Below the pieces are notes generated by a model. It was not told where the DNA came from and made no database searches. It saw only the letters and a list, made by a program, of their open reading frames with translations. From SZUA-448 sp964602475 (GTDB lineage: Bacteria; Bacillota; Clostridia; Lachnospirales; Lachnospiraceae): 33,794 nucleotides of DNA. The stretch lies in the NCBI GenBank assembly GCA_964602475.1, contig CAZRRN010000031.1, forward strand, positions 1-33,794, written 5' to 3'. The translations under genes and the position numbers were made by a program. How positions within the stretch are numbered: the stretch's first letter is position 1; every line of letters begins with the position of its first letter. Below are positions 1 to 7,413 of the stretch, in pieces.

Positions 1-590
1 CCGGGAAGAATGTATCCGTTCTCGTTGAGCCTTTCGTCCAGCGCACCGATATAGATATCAACATCGGGGTGTGTCTCCTGAAGACGCTTAACTCCCTCCG
101 GTGCGGCAATCAAACAGAGAAAACGAAGCTTGTAAATTCCGCGGCGCTTTAGCAGGTCAATTGCTGCACAGGCAGAACCGCCGGTAGCAAGCATCGGATC
201 AACGACAAAAATCTGGCGTTCTGCAGCATCCGAAGGCATCTTACAGAAGTATTCAATCGGCTCTAAGGTTTTTTCGTCACGGTAAAGACCGATATGACCA
301 ACCTTTGCATTCGGAGTCAGGTTCAGAATACCGTCTGCCATGTGAAGACCTGCGCGGAGAATCGGAACAACACAGAGCTTCTTGCCGGCAATTTCTTTTA
401 CAGTGGTGGTAACCAGCGGAGTTTCGATTACTTTGTCTGCAAGCGGAAGATTACGGCTTGCTTCATAATAAATGAGTCCGGCAACCTCAGATACGAGGGC
501 TCTGAACTCTTTCGTGGAAGTGGTTTTCTTTCTCATGATACCGATTTTGTGCTGAATCAACGGATGATCCATAATATAAACTTTCGACAT
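1..590 (-). CDS. upp: Uracil phosphoribosyltransferase, 3' end cut off by the window edge
   Basis: This cytoplasmic enzyme makes UMP from uracil and PRPP in pyrimidine salvage. The minus-strand reading starts MSKVYIMDHPLIQHKIG and stays open for 196 codons to the window edge. The PRPP-binding loop FVVDPMLATGGSA is at about residues 128-140, and the substrate-loop segment VPILRAGLHMADG is near residue 75. The family is usually about 208-210 residues, so only about the last dozen are missing, including the C-terminal GDAGDR-type uracil-binding motif expected just past the edge. The start is supported by GGAGGC a few bases upstream. It is divergent from the receiver-HPt gene and shares a 227-bp intergenic region with it. 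Identification is very secure. Confidence 0.97.
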   Translation of the reverse strand, partial: MSKVYIMDHPLIQHKIGIMRKKTTSTKEFRALVSEVAGLIYYEASRNLPLADKVIETPLVTTTVKEIAGKKLCVVPILRAGLHMADGILNLTPNAKVGHIGLYRDEKTLEPIEYFCKMPSDAAERQIFVVDPMLATGGSACAAIDLLKRRGIYKLRFLCLIAAPEGVKRLQETHPDVDIYIGALDERLNENGYILP

Positions 591-613
591 AACAGCCTCC
601 ATTTTATAAATTC

Positions 614-640
614 ATGTCCTTTGACATCAGCGTTCTGATG
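614..640 (-). promoter_or_regulatory. Two overlapping short stem-loops in the upp leader
   Basis: ATGTC/GACAT (614-618 with 623-627, 4-nt loop) and CATCAG/CTGATG (625-630 with 635-640, loop CGTT) share bases 625-627, so only one can form at a time. They lie between the candidate upp promoter and its ribosome binding site. A regulatory role is speculative because both stems are short. Confidence 0.25.
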
Positions 641-652
641 CCCATTACGGTT

Positions 653-681
653 ATTATAACAAAAAACACCCTGATTATAAA
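653..681 (-). promoter_or_regulatory. Candidate promoter for upp
   Basis: On the minus strand a perfect TATAAT (658-653) is preceded by TTTATA (681-676; 4 of 6 matches to TTGACA) at a 17-bp spacing. It is the best sigma-A-like match upstream of upp. Confidence 0.45.
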
Positions 682-709
682 GAGAAAAATAAAAAAACTA
701 AATAAATTG

Positions 710-738
710 TTGCAATTTGGCGATATATCTATTATAAT
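710..738 (+). promoter_or_regulatory. Promoter of the receiver-HPt gene
   Basis: TTGCAA (710-715), a 17-bp spacer and a perfect TATAAT (733-738) form a strong sigma-A-type promoter about 80 bp before the start codon at 818. Confidence 0.75.
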
Positions 739-817
739 ACAAAATATGGAAATTCTATTGCTGATTTCTGCAATATTGTACGAATATCCTGCTGAGTAAG
801 GAAAGGATCTATATAAT

Positions 818-1975
818 ATGAAAAAGCTTCTGCTAAAGACACAGGGAGTCAGTGCACTTGTTGTGGATGACAATGAAGTGAATCTGATGATTGCCAAGAA
901 CGTTCTCGAGCAATATGGAATTGACGTGGATCCGGTTCAGAGCGGGAAAGAAGCGCTGGCAAGAATCATGGAGAACGATTACGATATTGTGATTATGGAT
1001 TATGTAATGCCTGATATGGACGGCTTTGATACAACAAAGAGAATACGTTCGCTGAACAGGAAGAAGGCATCGGTTCCTGTGGTTGCGTATACTTCGAATC
1101 ATCCGGATGAAGTACTTGACAGATTTTCAGAGGTCGGAGTGGAGGATGTACTTGTAAAGCCGGTTCAGTTTCCGGAGCTGACCAGAATTCTTTTAAAGTA
1201 TATTTCTCCTTCAAAGCTTCCGGACGCCAATGAAATCCGCGAACAGATGGAATCCTATGAAAGCGAGCCGGAGAGCATCCGTACAGAACAAAAAACAGAG
1301 CTGCAAAAGCAGCTCGAACGAGTGGATGATCTGGACTACCATACCGGCATGCACTATGCCATGAATAATGAGGAGAATTATCTTCGCGTACTGACTGCAG
1401 GCTGTAAAATTATACAGGATAGCAACCAGCATTTCAAATACTATCTAAAGCGCATGCAGGAGCCTGTACACAGTAAGATAGCGGTTCGAAAGTCGGAGAT
1501 TCACGGTGAATATGATAAGAAAGCTGCACATATTGATGCCCATAGTATGAAAGGCATCTTTGCAAGCATCGGGATGGATGCACTGTCTCATGCTTCGGCA
1601 AACCTCGAGCAGATGACTGATGAACATTCATCGGATGAGGATTTTCCGGAATATCTTTCGGAGTATGTCGGCTGGCTGAACAATGTTTATGAATCACTTT
1701 CTCTTGCTCTTTGTAATTATCAGAAGATTAAAAGCTCTGAAGAACAACCGGAAGAGGACGTTATCATCCCGCTTCCCTTAGAGGAGTACAAGGAACTTCT
1801 GGAGGCAACAAGACGGTACGTTACCTGTTTTGAGATTGATTCAATTCGGGACGGACTCCAGCAGCTGTACCGCGCAAGCGTGAAAGCCGAAACACGAAAT
1901 AAGCTGCAGGAAGCAATGCGTGCAGCAGATGTTTTTGACTATTCAGGGGTCAGTGCTATTCTTAATAAGCTATAG
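818..1975 (+). CDS. Response-regulator receiver fused to a histidine phosphotransfer (HPt) domain
   Basis: This is a 385-residue cytoplasmic phosphorelay protein. The N-terminal receiver domain (about 13-130) has the acidic pair D17-D18, the phosphoacceptor D61 in IVIMDYVMPDMDG and the conserved K114 in VLVKP. A linker leads to an all-helical HPt domain in which H242, in the motif AHSMKG, is the expected phosphorylated histidine. A further helical region of about 100 residues follows and I do not recognise it. No kinase or DNA-binding domain is present, so it most likely shuttles phosphoryl groups for a hybrid kinase encoded elsewhere. It stands alone between its own promoter and a terminator. 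The start is preceded by AAGGAAAGGA with a rather long spacer of about 10 nt. The two domain calls are secure, but the output pathway is unknown. Confidence 0.9.
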   Translation: MKKLLLKTQGVSALVVDDNEVNLMIAKNVLEQYGIDVDPVQSGKEALARIMENDYDIVIMDYVMPDMDGFDTTKRIRSLNRKKASVPVVAYTSNHPDEVLDRFSEVGVEDVLVKPVQFPELTRILLKYISPSKLPDANEIREQMESYESEPESIRTEQKTELQKQLERVDDLDYHTGMHYAMNNEENYLRVLTAGCKIIQDSNQHFKYYLKRMQEPVHSKIAVRKSEIHGEYDKKAAHIDAHSMKGIFASIGMDALSHASANLEQMTDEHSSDEDFPEYLSEYVGWLNNVYESLSLALCNYQKIKSSEEQPEEDVIIPLPLEEYKELLEATRRYVTCFEIDSIRDGLQQLYRASVKAETRNKLQEAMRAADVFDYSGVSAILNKL

Positions 1976-2013
1976 GCGCATTTACATTAATTACCAATAC
2001 CTGGGCAGAGGAG

Positions 2014-2053
2014 AAGCCCGGTAGAGGGGGAGGGTAACTGCCGGGCTTGTTTT
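2014..2053 (+). terminator. Rho-independent terminator after the receiver-HPt gene
   Basis: AAGCCCGG (2014-2021) pairs with CCGGGCTT (2041-2048), with a GA-rich loop, and is followed by GTTTT. It lies 38 bp after the stop codon. Confidence 0.8.
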
Positions 2054-2149
2054 ATGAAAAAAATTATCTGTTAGGCTTTGTTGGGTGTTTCTTTTGTTTC
2101 TTTCGATGATTTTATTATAGGGTCAAGATGTGAGGATAGTATGGATAAG

Positions 2150-2168
2150 TTATGAACAGTTTATGAAC
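2150..2168. repeat. Two TTATGAAC words with 11-bp period
   Basis: TTATGAAC occurs at 2150-2157 and again at 2161-2168, one helical turn apart. Direct repeats with this phasing are a common layout for dimeric regulator sites. No regulator is identified. Confidence 0.4.
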
Positions 2169-2243
2169 TTTGAAACGTTAACAATTAATTCATATTTCTT
2201 GTAGTAAAGAACGAAAAAACAATACAAACTGTTAGAATTTACA

Positions 2244-2273
2244 TGAACAGATTTCAGTCCAAAGGATTATACT
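2244..2273 (+). promoter_or_regulatory. Candidate promoter for the two-TM protein gene
   Basis: TGAACA (4 of 6 matches to the -35 consensus), an 18-bp spacer and TATACT at 2268-2273. It would give a leader of about 155 nt. Confidence 0.4.
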
Positions 2274-2437
2274 ATATCATATGAATAAAAATAAAACAGG
2301 AATGAAATAGGGAATGCAGTAGAAAATGAAGCGGGGAATGAAACAAGGATAAAGCAAGGAAAATATTAATCAAAGAAATAAAAAGTAATTAGCAACGAGT
2401 AAGAAATAAAATAAAGTTAACAGAGAGGGTTAGAATA

Positions 2438-2932
2438 ATGGGGAGCGAATTCAAAAAACTGATTAACCAGGTCTTCGGAGAACGTGCATATGCACGCTAC
2501 AGAACCTTTGTAAAGAATAATTTCCGACGGAAATCCACCGAAAGCAGAAATGTTTATAATGATATTTATAAGCATCTGAAGCCGGCACAGGAATCAATTC
2601 TGAAAGCAATGCTGGAGCATCTTGAATCTGTAATGTATTCGGTGGTGCGTATATGCAAGACGTATTTTATTGCTGTAATTGTATATGCCTCAGCGGTGGC
2701 TATTCTCTTATGGCTTGGTAATACGCCGATGGTAAAGCTGATAGGGATCGGGCTTCTGTCCATAGCTTTCCTGTATAAGTCCTATGAATTTTTCATTAAC
2801 AAATATTGTTATGTTGATGCCAGAATTGCCATCACCTATAAGAACGTGCTTGAACAACTCCTAAAGGAGGCAGAAGCAAAACCGAAGATTGAGCCTGAGC
2901 CGGAACCGGAATCCGATGCGAAGGGATATTAA
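2438..2932 (+). CDS. Small two-TM membrane protein of unknown function
   Basis: I do not recognise a family for this 164-residue protein. It has a basic N-terminal region (about 1-70) with many Lys and Arg, two hydrophobic helices (about 75-94 and 98-116) joined by a short loop, and a C-terminal tail with a Pro-Glu run (EPEPEPES). The layout suggests a helical hairpin in the membrane with both ends in the cytoplasm. The start is preceded by AGAGAGG at a usable distance. It is followed by 254 bp containing a separate strong promoter, so it is probably monocistronic. Codon use resembles that of its neighbours. The coding call is good and the function is unknown. Confidence 0.75.
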   Translation: MGSEFKKLINQVFGERAYARYRTFVKNNFRRKSTESRNVYNDIYKHLKPAQESILKAMLEHLESVMYSVVRICKTYFIAVIVYASAVAILLWLGNTPMVKLIGIGLLSIAFLYKSYEFFINKYCYVDARIAITYKNVLEQLLKEAEAKPKIEPEPEPESDAKGY

Positions 2933-2963
2933 TAAAGAAGAGTATCCCTCCTTTCATATTATA

Positions 2964-2983
2964 ATGTAAACCTGATGTAAACC
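2964..2983. repeat. Two ATGTAAACC words with 11-bp period
   Basis: ATGTAAACC at 2964-2972 recurs at 2975-2983 with a two-base spacer. Like the pair at 2150, it is phased by one helical turn. It lies about 90 bp upstream of the -35 element at 3071. Confidence 0.4.
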
Positions 2984-3070
2984 GGAATAAGGAAAGGATA
3001 TAAGATCAGGAAGACGGAGCTGATGAAGACGGGTAAACGACGGGACGAATAATCGTATCGGACAAAGCAC

Positions 3071-3099
3071 TTTACAATGAATAAAAAAAGTTGTATACT
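3071..3099 (+). promoter_or_regulatory. Promoter of the DUF4234-DUF2752 gene pair
   Basis: TTTACA (5 of 6), a 17-bp spacer and TATACT (5 of 6) at 3094-3099, followed by an AT-rich leader of about 80 nt. Confidence 0.75.
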
Positions 3100-3186
3100 T
3101 AATAAAGTTTTAATAGTTTTTTATAATTATTCATGTATTGCCGTTCAAAGAATGTCATTATGAACGCAATAAAGAAATGAGGACAA

Positions 3187-3552
3187 ATGGAAAAGCGCAA
3201 TATCGCCGTATGTATTATCCTGTCACTTGTAACCTGCGGCATATACGGAATTTACTGGTTCATTGTACTGACGGATAATACGAACAGTATCAGTGGACAG
3301 GAGAATGCAACCTCAGGAGGAATGGCATTCCTCTGGACGCTGTTAACCTGTGGAATTTATGCAATATTCTGGTATTACAAGATGGGCGAAGAGATTGACA
3401 TGGCAAAGCGTAACAGAGGGATGAGCTCCCAGAACAGCGGGATTTTGTATCTGCTGCTCGGAATTTTTGGATTTGGAATTATCTCCTATGCATTAATCCA
3501 GAATGAGCTGAATACAATGATTGATCTGGACAACAACTACCGTCCGTACTAA
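3187..3552 (+). CDS. DUF4234 domain membrane protein
   Basis: This 121-residue protein has the pattern typical of DUF4234. It starts with a helix carrying LVTCGIYGIYWF (about 15-26), has a charged loop with NTNSISG, a second near-copy helix carrying LLTCGIYAIFWYYKMG (about 52-67), a segment rich in Asn and Met, and a last hydrophobic helix (about 87-105). The two CGIY motifs are an internal repeat. The function of the family is unknown. The start lies just after GAGGAC. The gene ends 7 bp before the DUF2752 gene, so the two are probably co-transcribed. A divergent relative lies at 24964-25395, on the other side of the pilus cluster. Confidence 0.88.
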   Translation: MEKRNIAVCIILSLVTCGIYGIYWFIVLTDNTNSISGQENATSGGMAFLWTLLTCGIYAIFWYYKMGEEIDMAKRNRGMSSQNSGILYLLLGIFGFGIISYALIQNELNTMIDLDNNYRPY

Positions 3553-3559
3553 GTTACAT

Positions 3560-3937
3560 ATGAAAGAACGACTGCGTCACCTTTTCTTTTGCCTGTTAAT
3601 TGGGCTGGCTGCGGGATTGCTGTATGCAGCATTCTGCAGGCTGACAGGGCTTGCCGTGCCCTGCATGTTTTATAAAATCACGGGACTCAAATGTCCAAGC
3701 TGCGGAATAACCCGCATGGCACTTGCCCTGCTGCGGCTTGATGTTAAGGAAGCATGGAAACAAAATCGTATGTTAATGGCAGTCTCTCCTTTGCTGGTAT
3801 TACTCTTTACTTCCATGGCAGTACGGTATGTGAGAACCGGAACCAGGAAGCTGAGTGGCTGGATGAAGTTGTTGACGTATTGTCTGATTGCAGTTTTCTG
3901 TTGTTTTGGAGTGGCTCGTAACATTGTGGGATGGTAA
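3560..3937 (+). CDS. DUF2752 domain membrane protein
   Basis: This is a 125-residue protein with about three hydrophobic helices. The DUF2752 signature CPSCGITR is at residues 45-52, just after the first helix, with a third cysteine ahead of it (C35). The paired cysteines could bind metal or form a disulfide. The family has no established function but often sits beside DUF4234-like proteins. I chose the ATG at 3560, 7 bp after the upstream stop codon, which suggests translational coupling. A TTG at 3521 in the same frame would add 13 polar residues ahead of the natural helix start and seems less likely. The stop codon lies inside the first unit of the 22-bp repeat array at 3931. Confidence 0.85.
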   Translation: MKERLRHLFFCLLIGLAAGLLYAAFCRLTGLAVPCMFYKITGLKCPSCGITRMALALLRLDVKEAWKQNRMLMAVSPLLVLLFTSMAVRYVRTGTRKLSGWMKLLTYCLIAVFCCFGVARNIVGW

Positions 3938-3996
3938 GAGCTACTTTTTGATATGGTAAGAACATTCTCTTGATATAGTAAGAGCTTCACGGTGTT
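3931..3996. repeat. Three tandem 22-bp imperfect repeats upstream of the pilus promoter
   Basis: Units start at 3931, 3953 and 3975. Each begins ATGGTAAGAGC or a close variant (ATGGTAAGAAC, ATAGTAAGAGC), and the first two end TTGAT. A period of 22 bp is two helical turns, so the same DNA face would be presented three times. The array ends 34 bp before the -35 element at 4031, a position compatible with an activator site. Confidence 0.65.
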
Positions 3997-4030
3997 ATAG
4001 AAAAATCAATTTATTAAAGCATAAAACTTA

Positions 4031-4059
4031 TTGACATATTCATAGTAACGTGGTAATAT
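4031..4059 (+). promoter_or_regulatory. Promoter of the type IV pilus operon
   Basis: A perfect TTGACA (4031-4036), a 17-bp spacer and TAATAT (4 of 6) at 4054-4059. A perfect TATAAT also occurs at 4064-4069 but lacks a well-placed -35. The first pilus gene starts about 90 bp downstream. Confidence 0.7.
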
Positions 4060-4146
4060 GTTATATAATGTTATTTAGCTCGGGTGTGGGGTGCGAGAAG
4101 AAAATATGATTGGGGAATCATACGGTTAAGGAGAGCGGCAGGAGGT

Positions 4147-5874
4147 ATGGAGGGTTACTACCGTAAGAAGAAGCGAATCGGTGATTTGCTTGTTGATGCA
4201 CATGTAATCACAGAAGATCAGCTGATTCAGGCGCTGGAACACCAGAAGGAAACAAAGCAGCGTCTCGGGAATGTACTCCTTGAGATGCAGTTCACAAACG
4301 AACAGGAGATAGCAACGGCGCTAACAAAACAATTAGGGCTGGATTTTGTGAATTTAAAAAGTACCAGAATTCAACCGGATATTGTTAGTATGATCAAAGA
4401 CAGCACCATACTGAAAAAGTATGTATGTATGCCGTTTGAATTTTCACAGTATGACTCCATGATGCTTCGAGTGGCAATGGCAGATCCGATGGATATCTAT
4501 GCATCGGACGATCTCTCGGCGATTACCGGACTGCAGATTGAGCCGGCAGTAGCGACCGCCGAGGATATCATGGCATGTATCGACCGTTATTACGGTAATG
4601 CAGAGACCCGTGCTGTGGCGGAACAGTATGCCAAGGAGCGTGCTGCAGAGGCAAGAGTAGAAGAGGAAGACCTAAGCTCCGGCGGAGATGTTGATAATGC
4701 CCCGATTGTACTACTGGTTAAGAAGCTGATTGAACAGGCAGTACGTCAGAGAGCGAGTGATATACATATTGAGGCACTGGAGACAAGAATCCGTGTCCGT
4801 TACCGTATCGACGGTGTTATGCATGAGGTCGGAAGCTATCCGATTAACATGCTGGTAGCAATTGTTGCACGTATTAAGATTATCGGAGGAATGGATATCT
4901 CCGAAAAAAGAAAGCCTCAGGACGGACGTATCACCCAGATTGTTGACCGTACCGAGTTCGATATCCGTGTTTCCATACTTCCGACTGTTTTCGGAGAGAA
5001 GGTCGTTATGCGACTCACCTCCAAGATGACGCTGACAAGAGAGAAGAAGCTGCTTGGCTTTGCAACGGAGGAGATGGAGAAGTTCGACAGCATCCTTGCA
5101 AACCCGAACGGCATCATTCTGGTAACCGGACCGACCGGTTCCGGTAAATCAACCACGCTGTACACCGCATTAAGCGAGCTTAATAAAGAAGATGTTAATA
5201 TCATTACAGTAGAAGACCCGGTCGAGGCAAATATCGACGGAATCAATCAGGTTCAGGTAAATGTAAAGGCAGAGATGACCTTTGCAAATGCGCTACGTTC
5301 CATCCTGCGTCAGGATCCGGATATCATCATGATTGGTGAGATCCGTGATACCGAGACCGCCAATATCGCGGTCACGGCATCCATCACCGGTCACCTTGTT
5401 GTCAGTACACTTCACACCAACAGCGCGGCAGCGACCATCACACGTCTTGCCGATATGGGAGTGGAACCCTACCTGATTGCCGACTCCACGGTTGGCGTTA
5501 TCGCACAGCGGCTGGTTCGTCGCCTGTGCACCTGCAAAAAAGCACGTCCGATGACGGAGATGGATCGCCGCCTCTTAGCGCTTGACCCGGACGAACACAC
5601 AGATACGATGATTTATGAACCGGTCGGCTGCACTGCCTGCAGCGAGACCGGATACCACGGACGAATCGGTGTTTATGAGATTATGCCGATTACTGCACGA
5701 ATCAAGAGCGTCATTGCCGCCAAGGCTCCCACAGAAGAAATCCAGCGGATTGCTCTCGAGGAAGGCATGAGTACCCTGCGCATGAGTGCTGCAAGACTTG
5801 TTCTTGACGGAACCACAACAATTGAGGAGATGCGCCGAATCACCTATGTGGATGACGATGATGACGACGAGTAA
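4147..5874 (+). CDS. pilB: Type IV pilus assembly ATPase PilB (GspE family)
   Basis: This hexameric cytoplasmic ATPase drives pilin polymerisation. From the ATG at 4147 the protein has 575 residues. It has an N-terminal GspE_N-type domain with KRIGDLLVDAHVITEDQL, then the catalytic core: Walker A GPTGSGKST at 328-336, an Asp-box region with VEDPVEANIDG, Walker B DPDIIMIGE with E398, and the His-box SITGHLVVSTLHTN. A zinc-type tetracysteine is C461/C463 and C495/C498; the first pair is C-x-C rather than the common C-x2-C. It ends in an acidic run of Asp. An in-frame GTG at 4084 would add 21 residues, but the N-terminus at 4147 matches the family better. The ribosome site is not clear, since AGGAGG lies almost against the ATG. 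The gene overlaps the next one. The assembly (not retraction) type is inferred from the N-terminal domain and the cysteines. Confidence 0.96.
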   Translation: MEGYYRKKKRIGDLLVDAHVITEDQLIQALEHQKETKQRLGNVLLEMQFTNEQEIATALTKQLGLDFVNLKSTRIQPDIVSMIKDSTILKKYVCMPFEFSQYDSMMLRVAMADPMDIYASDDLSAITGLQIEPAVATAEDIMACIDRYYGNAETRAVAEQYAKERAAEARVEEEDLSSGGDVDNAPIVLLVKKLIEQAVRQRASDIHIEALETRIRVRYRIDGVMHEVGSYPINMLVAIVARIKIIGGMDISEKRKPQDGRITQIVDRTEFDIRVSILPTVFGEKVVMRLTSKMTLTREKKLLGFATEEMEKFDSILANPNGIILVTGPTGSGKSTTLYTALSELNKEDVNIITVEDPVEANIDGINQVQVNVKAEMTFANALRSILRQDPDIIMIGEIRDTETANIAVTASITGHLVVSTLHTNSAAATITRLADMGVEPYLIADSTVGVIAQRLVRRLCTCKKARPMTEMDRRLLALDPDEHTDTMIYEPVGCTACSETGYHGRIGVYEIMPITARIKSVIAAKAPTEEIQRIALEEGMSTLRMSAARLVLDGTTTIEEMRRITYVDDDDDDE

Positions 5875-7348
5875 GAAAGACCACGGATGCACAAGCCGTG
5901 GAGACTTAAGACAAGCCGCAGCGGAACAGATCCGGGAATCGAAGTTTTTAAGTAAGGTATTCCTTAGTGCGACACCGGAACGATATGAGAAGTTTGCATA
6001 TGTGGTATTGATGTCATGGGCAGTGGCAGCGCCGGCAACCGTATTAGTGAGGGAACATTATTATACTTATTGTATTACTGTCTTTTTGGCAAGCCTGTGT
6101 GCCTTATATTGGCTGATTAGCAAAAGCTTGATCCGATATATTGCTCGAACAGCAGCTCGTAGCGTAGATAATAAGCCGGAAGAATCAATCGGCTGGAAGC
6201 AAAAGATAGTTCGGTTCCGGTATCGGGTGAAAGATATATTTATTGAAAGTCCGTGGAGCTTTTTACTTGGTGGGGCGCTTTGCTGGAGTATATTATCTTT
6301 TTTAGTTATGACAGAGGACTGGCAGCTGGCATTTTACGGAGGAAATACAATCAGGGAAGGCTTATCGGCAAATTTCTTCTATGCACTTATTTATATCTAT
6401 GCGGTTCGTATACAAAGCGAACGGAGAAAACGGACGATTTTATCTGTGACGGCAATTGGCAGTATTATTCTTGCAATAGTTTTTATTTGTCCGTATATAA
6501 AAGAAAAAATTTGCTTAGCAGCATGGTTGGATGAGTGGCTTTACCTGTGGAGTCAGCCGAATGCTTCGATTTTTCTCAATTCGAATTATTATGGCTATTA
6601 TCTGGCAGTGATTCTTTCTGTGACAGCAGGGTTGCTGCTGACGGCAAAGAAGCGTTTGGAAAGACTGATTTGGTTATTTGTGATTGTTGTTAATACATTC
6701 GTACTGGTCAAAAATAATACGTTTGGTTCCTACCTTGCGGTGGCGGTAATCTTTCTATTGATTCCGGTACTGTATGCAATACATAAAAGATGCATTCACT
6801 GGAGTTATTTTGTTCCTATAGCAGTGTTTTCCGGAATTTCTGTTCTGATGAACCTGAAGTTTTGTGCACCGGTCGGTAATAATCTGACCGGACTGGCTAC
6901 GGATCTCGGGGCTATTCTGACTGATGCAGAAGAAGCCCAACGTGCAGGAAGCGGACGCTGGGGTCTATGGCTTGCAGCATTGGAGCTGATTAAGAAAAAA
7001 CCGTTTTTTGGCTGCGGACCGGAGCAGATGATTCCGTATCTGCAGGATGCAATCGGATATGCCTGCCGTCGTCCGCACAATGAATACCTGCAGCATACAG
7101 CGATGTATGGGATACCGGCAGGACTGATGTATCTTGGAGCGCTTGGGACAATCGCAGTTGCACAGCTTCGGAAGCTAAAACAGCTGCCGGAGATTACCCT
7201 GATTGCAGGATGTGCCGTGATTGGTTATGCGGTTTCTGCCTTCTTCGGGTTGACAACCTACAATACGACGCCTTATCTGTATCTTGTGCTTGGTATGGCA
7301 AGTTGCAGAATATATAGAAATGAAACATGTAAGTCAATAAGAGCTTAA
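5846..7348 (+). CDS. O-antigen ligase/Wzy-like membrane protein in the pilus operon
   Basis: This is an integral membrane protein of about 500 residues with roughly ten or more hydrophobic helices. The second half has the Wzy_C-type pattern: NSNYYGYYLAV in a helix, then the large extracytoplasmic loop with GSGRWGLWLAALELI, KKPFFGCGPEQM and RPHNEYLQH, followed by the last helices. Members polymerise or transfer lipid-linked glycans; the PilO/TfpO subgroup ligates a glycan to type IV pilin in some Gram-negative bacteria. The gene overlaps the end of pilB and lies before pilC, so it belongs to the pilus operon. A role in pilin or surface-protein glycosylation is inferred from this position. The start is uncertain: ATG at 5846, 5852, 5858 or 5861 are all in frame, and none has a good ribosome site. 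The family call is good and the substrate is unknown. Confidence 0.8.
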   Translation: MWMTMMTTSKKDHGCTSRGDLRQAAAEQIRESKFLSKVFLSATPERYEKFAYVVLMSWAVAAPATVLVREHYYTYCITVFLASLCALYWLISKSLIRYIARTAARSVDNKPEESIGWKQKIVRFRYRVKDIFIESPWSFLLGGALCWSILSFLVMTEDWQLAFYGGNTIREGLSANFFYALIYIYAVRIQSERRKRTILSVTAIGSIILAIVFICPYIKEKICLAAWLDEWLYLWSQPNASIFLNSNYYGYYLAVILSVTAGLLLTAKKRLERLIWLFVIVVNTFVLVKNNTFGSYLAVAVIFLLIPVLYAIHKRCIHWSYFVPIAVFSGISVLMNLKFCAPVGNNLTGLATDLGAILTDAEEAQRAGSGRWGLWLAALELIKKKPFFGCGPEQMIPYLQDAIGYACRRPHNEYLQHTAMYGIPAGLMYLGALGTIAVAQLRKLKQLPEITLIAGCAVIGYAVSAFFGLTTYNTTPYLYLVLGMASCRIYRNETCKSIRA

Positions 7349-7381
7349 CCGTTAACTGTATTTATTAAAGACAGTTAACGG
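7349..7381 (+). promoter_or_regulatory. Perfect 11-bp stem-loop between the ligase gene and pilC
   Basis: CCGTTAACTGT (7349-7359) pairs perfectly with ACAGTTAACGG (7371-7381) across an 11-nt AT-rich loop. It begins directly after the ligase stop codon. There is no T-run, so it is not a classical terminator. It may protect or process mRNA, or cause partial attenuation. Confidence 0.6.
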
Positions 7382-7413
7382 AGTGATACGATAAAGCAGT
7401 ACGGAGGTTTATC

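Larger units (their letters stand above)
2054..2437. other. AT-rich intergenic region with purine-rich leader
   Basis: I see no credible coding sequence in these 384 bp. The left part is T-rich, then an 11-bp-period direct repeat (2150-2168) and a weak promoter (2244-2273). About 2280-2437 is an almost purely A/G stretch with many GGAATGAAA-like words, which would form a long unstructured leader for the gene at 2438. Confidence 0.6.

Noticed and set aside
614..799. Short plus-strand frame between upp and the receiver-HPt gene
   Set aside because: It spans both promoters, its composition is Ile/Lys-rich as expected for AT-rich noncoding DNA, and it has no ribosome site.
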